In this document: positions 12,157-13,207 of the stretch, in pieces | Layout: every line of letters starts with the position of its first letter | How positions within the stretch are numbered: position 1 is the first letter of the stretch | Source: CAJGBR01 sp045637425 | Lineage (GTDB): Bacteria; Bacteroidota; Bacteroidia; Bacteroidales; Rikenellaceae | Reading direction: 5' to 3' | Length of the DNA stretch: 13,207 bases | NCBI GenBank assembly: GCA_045637425.1 | Contig: JAZTZL010000030.1 | Coordinates: 1-13,207 of the forward strand | Notes under the pieces: generated by a model | Told to the model about the DNA's origin: nothing | Seen by the model: only the letters and a program-made list of their open reading frames with translations | Database searches by the model: none | Translations under genes and position numbers: made by a program

Positions 12157-13207
12157 TTATTCTTCAGCCTTTGCGCGTTTTGAATCCCAGATGAAGTAGA
12201 TGATGATAACGGCATACATTACGATTGCCAGAGCTTCAGCACCCTTAGATGCGTTCCAAACCTTAGCAAACAAATCCAAACCAACATATTTCAATACTGC
12301 GCTGACAACACCCATCAGGGCACCACCTGCGATGAAACCAGATGCAATCAGAGTACCACGTTCGCGGCGAGCTTTGTTCAAAGCTTCGTCTTTTGAGCGG
12401 CTTGCTACAAACCAGCTGATAAGACCACCCACCAACAGCGGCACGTTCAGTTGCAACGGAATAAACATACCCAAAGCGAATGCCAAAGCCGGAATATTAA
12501 TCATAGTGAGAATCAGAGCCAAAGCAGCACCTGCAAAGTAAAGCATCCACGGAGTGTGGCCACCTTCCATCAACGGTTTGATAACAGCAGCCATTGCGTT
12601 TGCTTGCGGAGCAACCAAAGCTCCTTCGCCAACAAAACCATAAGTTTTGTTCAGCACGATCATAACACCTGCAACTGTAGCAGCTGATACTGCAGTACCC
12701 AAGAATTTCCAAGCCTCTTGACGTGACGGAGTAGTACCCAACCAATAACCAATCTTCAAGTCAGTGATGAAACCGCCAGCCATTGAGAGTGCAGTACAAA
12801 CAACACCACCGATGATCATTGCAGCAGACATACCTTTAGTACCGCTAAGACCTGCAGACACCAATACCAATGAGGTCAAAATCAAAGTCATCAGAGTCAT
12901 ACCAGACACAGGGTTAGAACCAACGATAGCGATTGCATTTGCTGCAACTGTAGTGAACAGGAATGAGATTACGAATACGATAGCTACTGCGATAACAGTC
13001 TGGAAGAGGTTATTGAGTACTCCAAATTGGAAGAAGATGAACATTGTAACCAATGTTGCAAGAAGAACACTGAGAATAATCTTCATCTTAACATCACGAT
13101 TAGTACGGCTTTCGCTGTTTTCAACCTTCTTACCACCGAGTTCGCGAACAGCCAAAACTACAGCTTGACGAATAATACCCGACGAGCGTACAATACCGAT
13201 GATACCT
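12157..13207 (-). CDS. OPT family oligopeptide transporter, C-terminal part (runs off the right edge)
   Basis: The minus strand is open from the window edge to the stop at 12157, giving about 349 residues; the N-terminal part is outside. The visible region is strongly hydrophobic, with about eight membrane segments. Examples in order are IILSVLLATLVTMFIFFQFG, VIAVAIVFVISFLFTTVAA, MTLMTLILTSLVLVSAG, MIIGGVVCTALSMAGGF, LYFAGAALALILTMINIPAL and the final ALAIVMYAVIIIYFIWDS. Segments such as FVISFLFTTVAANAIAIVGSNPVSG, GFITDLKIGYWLGTTPSRQEAWKFLG and ALAFALGMFIPLQLNVPLLVGG are hallmarks of the bacterial OPT oligopeptide transporters (typically about 650 residues), which import peptides. The in-frame TTG at 13155 is internal, not a start, because the same frame continues upstream without a stop. 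pepT follows 60 bases downstream, a natural metabolic partner. Confidence 0.92.
   Translation of the reverse strand, partial: GIIGIVRSSGIIRQAVVLAVRELGGKKVENSESRTNRDVKMKIILSVLLATLVTMFIFFQFGVLNNLFQTVIAVAIVFVISFLFTTVAANAIAIVGSNPVSGMTLMTLILTSLVLVSAGLSGTKGMSAAMIIGGVVCTALSMAGGFITDLKIGYWLGTTPSRQEAWKFLGTAVSAATVAGVMIVLNKTYGFVGEGALVAPQANAMAAVIKPLMEGGHTPWMLYFAGAALALILTMINIPALAFALGMFIPLQLNVPLLVGGLISWFVASRSKDEALNKARRERGTLIASGFIAGGALMGVVSAVLKYVGLDLFAKVWNASKGAEALAIVMYAVIIIYFIWDSKRAKAEE

Noticed and set aside
13153..13155. TTG at 13155 as the start of a short 332-residue transporter.
   Set aside because: The frame stays open through the window edge with OPT-like sequence, so the gene is cut by the window rather than starting here.
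12764..13168. A 134-codon plus-strand frame opposite the OPT transporter.
   Set aside because: It is the antisense reading of conserved membrane-protein sequence and has no promoter or family match.
1..13207. CRISPR array, tRNA, rRNA, intact insertion sequence, toxin-antitoxin pair or defence island.
   Set aside because: Reading both strands showed no regularly spaced repeats, no tRNA-like cloverleaf, no transposase and no defence genes; the only mobility gene is the edge integrase.

Overview
The window looks like ordinary chromosomal core sequence from a member of the Bacteroidales (phylum Bacteroidota). I infer this from the gene set: a Bacteroidetes-type integrase N-terminus, LspA with an enlarged periplasmic loop, DUF2851, RNase Y, a Bacteroidetes-like XerD and an OPT peptide transporter. 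Five genes also have the phylum-specific promoter -7 element TAnnTTTG a short distance upstream, several with a -33 TTG 19-20 bp further up, and clear Shine-Dalgarno sequences are absent. The sequence does not settle the genus.

Left part (1-5013). The extreme left edge holds the first 84 codons of a tyrosine-type integrase on the minus strand, probably the margin of a mobile element or a genomic island. After about 300 bases with no gene, a plus-strand block follows: lspA (lipoprotein signal peptidase) and rimO (ribosomal S12 methylthiotransferase), one base apart; a small uninterrupted coiled-coil protein followed by zapA (FtsZ-ring regulator); a 6S RNA (ssrS) of about 200 nt; and rny (RNase Y). 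The block ends at a strong terminator that serves both strands.

Right part (5029-13207). Everything is on the minus strand, so transcription runs from right to left. In that order: an OPT-family peptide transporter (start outside the window) and pepT (tripeptidase), which plausibly import and hydrolyse small peptides; xerD (chromosome dimer resolution); hsp20 (small heat-shock chaperone); a tight three-gene unit of tsaC (threonylcarbamoyl-AMP synthase for tRNA t6A), a hotdog acyl-CoA thioesterase and a small secreted beta-barrel protein; a DUF2851 protein; and mnmA (tRNA 2-thiouridylase). Rho-independent terminators separate most transcription units.

Themes are translation and RNA quality (rimO, mnmA, tsaC, rny, 6S RNA), cell division and segregation (zapA, the coiled-coil partner, xerD) and the envelope (lspA, the beta-barrel protein). 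I found no CRISPR array, tRNA, rRNA, intact insertion sequence, defence system or clearly novel multi-gene system. The points most worth a second look are the integrase edge beside lspA, the coiled-coil/ZapA pair, the zapA-6S RNA-rny arrangement, a possibly altered DUF2851 protein, and the terminator-like hairpin just ahead of pepT.
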